5,892 nucleotides of DNA from an uncultured Collinsella sp. (GTDB taxonomy: Bacteria; Actinomycetota; Coriobacteriia; Coriobacteriales; Coriobacteriaceae): assembly GCA_902495985.1 (NCBI GenBank), contig CABUZF010000083.1, positions 1 to 5,892 of the forward strand. Reading direction: 5' to 3'. This document shows positions 4,595-5,892 of this stretch, piece by piece. The translations under genes and the position numbers were made by a program. The notes beneath the pieces were generated by a model, which did not search any database, had not been told where the DNA came from, and saw only the letters and a list, made by a program, of their open reading frames with translations. Each line of letters begins with the position of its first letter. Within the stretch, counting starts at the first letter, position 1.

Positions 4595-5629
4595 ATGGGT
4601 AAAACGGTTCTTACCTTCGGCGAGATCATGATGAGGCTCTCGCCCAAAGACCATCTGCGCATTGAGCAGGCGACCGAGTTTGATGTCCGCTACGGCGGCG
4701 CCGAGGCAAACACCGCGCTTTCCCTGGCCTACCAGGGCGACAAGGCCGCTTACGTCTCCGTTGTCCCGGCCAACCGTCTGGGCGAGTGCGCCCTGCGTTC
4801 GCTGAAGGCCTACGGCGTCGACACCACGCGCGTCGTGCGTCAGGGCGACCGTCTTGGCTCCTATGTGTTTGAGGTCGGCGCCTCGCAGCGCGGTAACGGT
4901 TGCGTCTACGACCGCAAGTACTCTGCCATCAACATGGCCAAGCGCGACGTCTTTAACTGGGACGAGATCCTCAAGGGCATCGATGTCTTCTATTTCTCCG
5001 GCGTGACCCCCGCCGTCTCCGATGAGATGGCTGCCGCCTGCAAGGATGCCCTCACCGCCTGCCGCGCCAAGGGCATCACGACCGTGTGCGACGTGAACTA
5101 TCGCGGCAAGATGTGGTCGCCCGAGAAGTCGCAGGCCACCATGAAGGAGCTCCTGCCGCTCGTCGACATCTGCATCGCCAACGACGAGGACGCACCCGCC
5201 GGCCTCGGCATGACCTGCGTCTCCGGCTCCCTTGCCCACGGCATCGAGGAGCGCGACACCTACGTCGAGATGGCCCGTCAGATTTGCGCCGAGTACGGCT
5301 GCAAAAAGGTCGCTTCGGTCGTCCGCAACATCTCCTGCGTCGAGCGCTCCATCTGGATGGGCATGCTCTATGACGCCGAGAGCGGCGAGCACTGGTTCTC
5401 CCCTGCTCACGATGTGCACGTGCTCGAGGGTGTTGCCGCCGGCGACGCTTTCAACGCCGGCCTGGTCCACGCCCTCATCAACGACTTCGATCCGCAGGCT
5501 GCCGTCAACTACGCGATTGCGGCTTCGATCCTCAAGCTCACCATCAAGGGCGACTCCAACTTGGTGACCGCAGACGAGATCGCAGCCGTAGCATCAGCCG
5601 CCGACGGTGGCACCCGCGTCGCGCGCTAG
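4595..5629 (+). CDS. kdgK: 2-keto-3-deoxygluconate (KDG) kinase, PfkB/ribokinase family
   Basis: The 344-residue product belongs to the PfkB sugar kinase family. KDG kinase phosphorylates 2-dehydro-3-deoxygluconate with ATP to KDPG in the cytoplasm, a step of hexuronate and pectin breakdown. Landmarks are the N-terminal TFGEIMMRLSP (7-17), the substrate-loop RYGGAEANTALSLA (32-45), YDRKYSAIN (105-113), FSGVTPAVS (134-142) and DVNYRGKMWSPEKS (166-179), which is very typical of KDG kinases. The C-terminal signature AAGDAFNAG (281-289) holds the catalytic base Asp284. The usual GAGD or GGGD anion hole reads AAGD here, a mild deviation. The ATP-side segment 238-260 (KVASVVRNIS...MLYD) follows the pattern of the Firmicutes-type enzymes. 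The start is fixed by AAAAGGAG at 4577-4584. The gene is divergent from a LacI-family regulator, with promoter and operator in between, and is probably induced by a pathway intermediate. The next gene on the same strand begins 253 bases downstream. Confidence 0.88.
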   Translation: MGKTVLTFGEIMMRLSPKDHLRIEQATEFDVRYGGAEANTALSLAYQGDKAAYVSVVPANRLGECALRSLKAYGVDTTRVVRQGDRLGSYVFEVGASQRGNGCVYDRKYSAINMAKRDVFNWDEILKGIDVFYFSGVTPAVSDEMAAACKDALTACRAKGITTVCDVNYRGKMWSPEKSQATMKELLPLVDICIANDEDAPAGLGMTCVSGSLAHGIEERDTYVEMARQICAEYGCKKVASVVRNISCVERSIWMGMLYDAESGEHWFSPAHDVHVLEGVAAGDAFNAGLVHALINDFDPQAAVNYAIAASILKLTIKGDSNLVTADEIAAVASAADGGTRVAR

Positions 5630-5643
5630 TCCGTCTCCATTCC

Positions 5644-5683
5644 GCGGGCCGCAGCTTTCCAATCCCATACCCCTGCGGCCCGC
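5644..5683 (+). repeat. Perfect 11-bp inverted repeat after kdgK
   Basis: GCGGGCCGCAG (5644-5654) is fully complementary to CTGCGGCCCGC (5673-5683), with an 18-base loop. It starts 15 bases after the kdgK stop codon. The following bases are C-rich rather than a T-tract, so it is not a standard intrinsic terminator. It could protect the 3' end of the kdgK message, mark a processing point between two genes of one transcript, or act as an imperfect terminator. Confidence 0.6.
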
Positions 5684-5704
5684 TCCCCGATTCCTCCGGC
5701 CGGG

Positions 5705-5832
5705 CAAAACCACCAGTCCCATTCCGGCTTTGCCTGGCATTCCCTACATGACTGGTCGAGCAGCCGGTTTTGGAATTGCTTGAACCCCAAGCAGTGCCTC
5801 CGATAACCAATCCAAAATCTGCTCCTGACCAG
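5705..5832 (+). other. Intergenic segment with extensive complementary arms; candidate structured RNA or leader
   Basis: Several helices can be traced by eye. CTGGTC-GAGCAG (5752-5763) pairs with CTGCTC-CT-GACCAG (5819-5832), 12 bp with a two-base bulge. Inside it, TTTTGGA (5768-5774) pairs with TCCAAAA (5811-5817). At the tip, TGCTTG (5777-5782) pairs with CAAGCA (5788-5793) around AACCC. Upstream, CAAAACC-ACCAGTC (5705-5718) is complementary to GACTGGT (5750-5756) and to GGTTTTG (5766-5772), the 5' arms of the first two helices, so the two folds exclude each other. The block ends about 50 bases before the next start codon and has no T-tract. It is not a tRNA and I recognise no known family. 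It contains no supported protein-coding gene. Confidence 0.45.
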
Positions 5833-5882
5833 CACATTTAGCAATCATGCGCCCGTGCGCGCCTCACATCGAAAGGAACATC

Positions 5883-5892
5883 ATGTTCGATC
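5883..5892 (+). CDS. First codons of the next plus-strand gene (truncated by window edge)
   Basis: ATG TTC GAT begins at 5883, preceded by AAAGGA (5872-5877) five bases upstream, a strong ribosome binding site of the same style as the other genes here. Only M-F-D can be read. By context after a KDG kinase, a KDPG aldolase or another sugar-acid enzyme is a plausible guess, but the visible sequence does not show this. Confidence 0.6.

Noticed and set aside
4451..5470. A 339-codon open frame on the minus strand opposite kdgK
   Set aside because: It mirrors the codon structure of the well-supported kinase gene, has no recognisable domain, and is an artefact of high GC content.
5752..5832. tRNA or other standard RNA gene in the structured spacer
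   Set aside because: The size is near that of a tRNA, but there is no T-loop GTTCGANTC signature and no cloverleaf.
5626..5844. A 72-codon minus-strand frame (TTG start) across the kdgK-downstream spacer
   Set aside because: It has no convincing ribosome binding site and no recognisable domain, and it runs across the stem-loop region, which better explains the sequence.
1..5892. CRISPR array, insertion sequence or phage attachment site
   Set aside because: No regularly spaced repeats, transposase or integrase frames, or target duplications were seen.

Overview
The window is about 5.9 kb of GC-rich bacterial DNA with strong AAAGGAG-type ribosome binding sites and tightly packed genes. The gene set and the actinobacterial character of the proteins (an N-terminally anchored HtrA protease, a GlnR-like orphan response regulator) suggest a Coriobacteriia member, perhaps Collinsella. 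That assignment rests on general recognition, not on a search.

Layout, left to right. Positions 1-944 (minus strand) hold the 5' part of a membrane-anchored HtrA/DegP-type serine protease, cut by the window edge. Positions 945-1152 are a gap with two clear inverted repeats. Positions 1153-3203 (minus) hold an apparent two-gene operon: a glutamine synthetase type I homologue, then 50 bases later an OmpR-family regulator resembling actinobacterial GlnR. Positions 3338-4360 (minus) encode a LacI-family repressor. It is divergent from a 2-keto-3-deoxygluconate (KDG) kinase of the PfkB family at 4595-5629 (plus). A promoter, a tandem LacI-type operator and a hairpin-rich leader lie between the two. 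A 253-base spacer dense in complementary segments follows, and the first three codons of another plus-strand gene sit at the right edge.

Two functional blocks stand out. The first is nitrogen-related. The glutamine synthetase homologue keeps the overall fold signatures of the GSI-alpha class, but by gapless reading against the family pattern it has lost three of the six metal-binding side chains: two Glu in the HHExxxxxxE motif and the His of GSGMH. It also lacks the feedback-inhibition Arg62. It is followed directly by an atypical GlnR-like regulator, and a possible GlnR-type half-box lies upstream. A pseudo-enzyme or altered enzyme paired with a transcription factor is the most interesting hypothesis here. 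The second block is sugar-acid catabolism: a LacI repressor controls a KDG kinase, probably with further genes of the pathway beyond the right edge.

The two intergenic regions of the kdgK unit (4495-4552 and 5644-5832) contain mutually exclusive helices that no protein feature explains. They may be RNA-level control elements.
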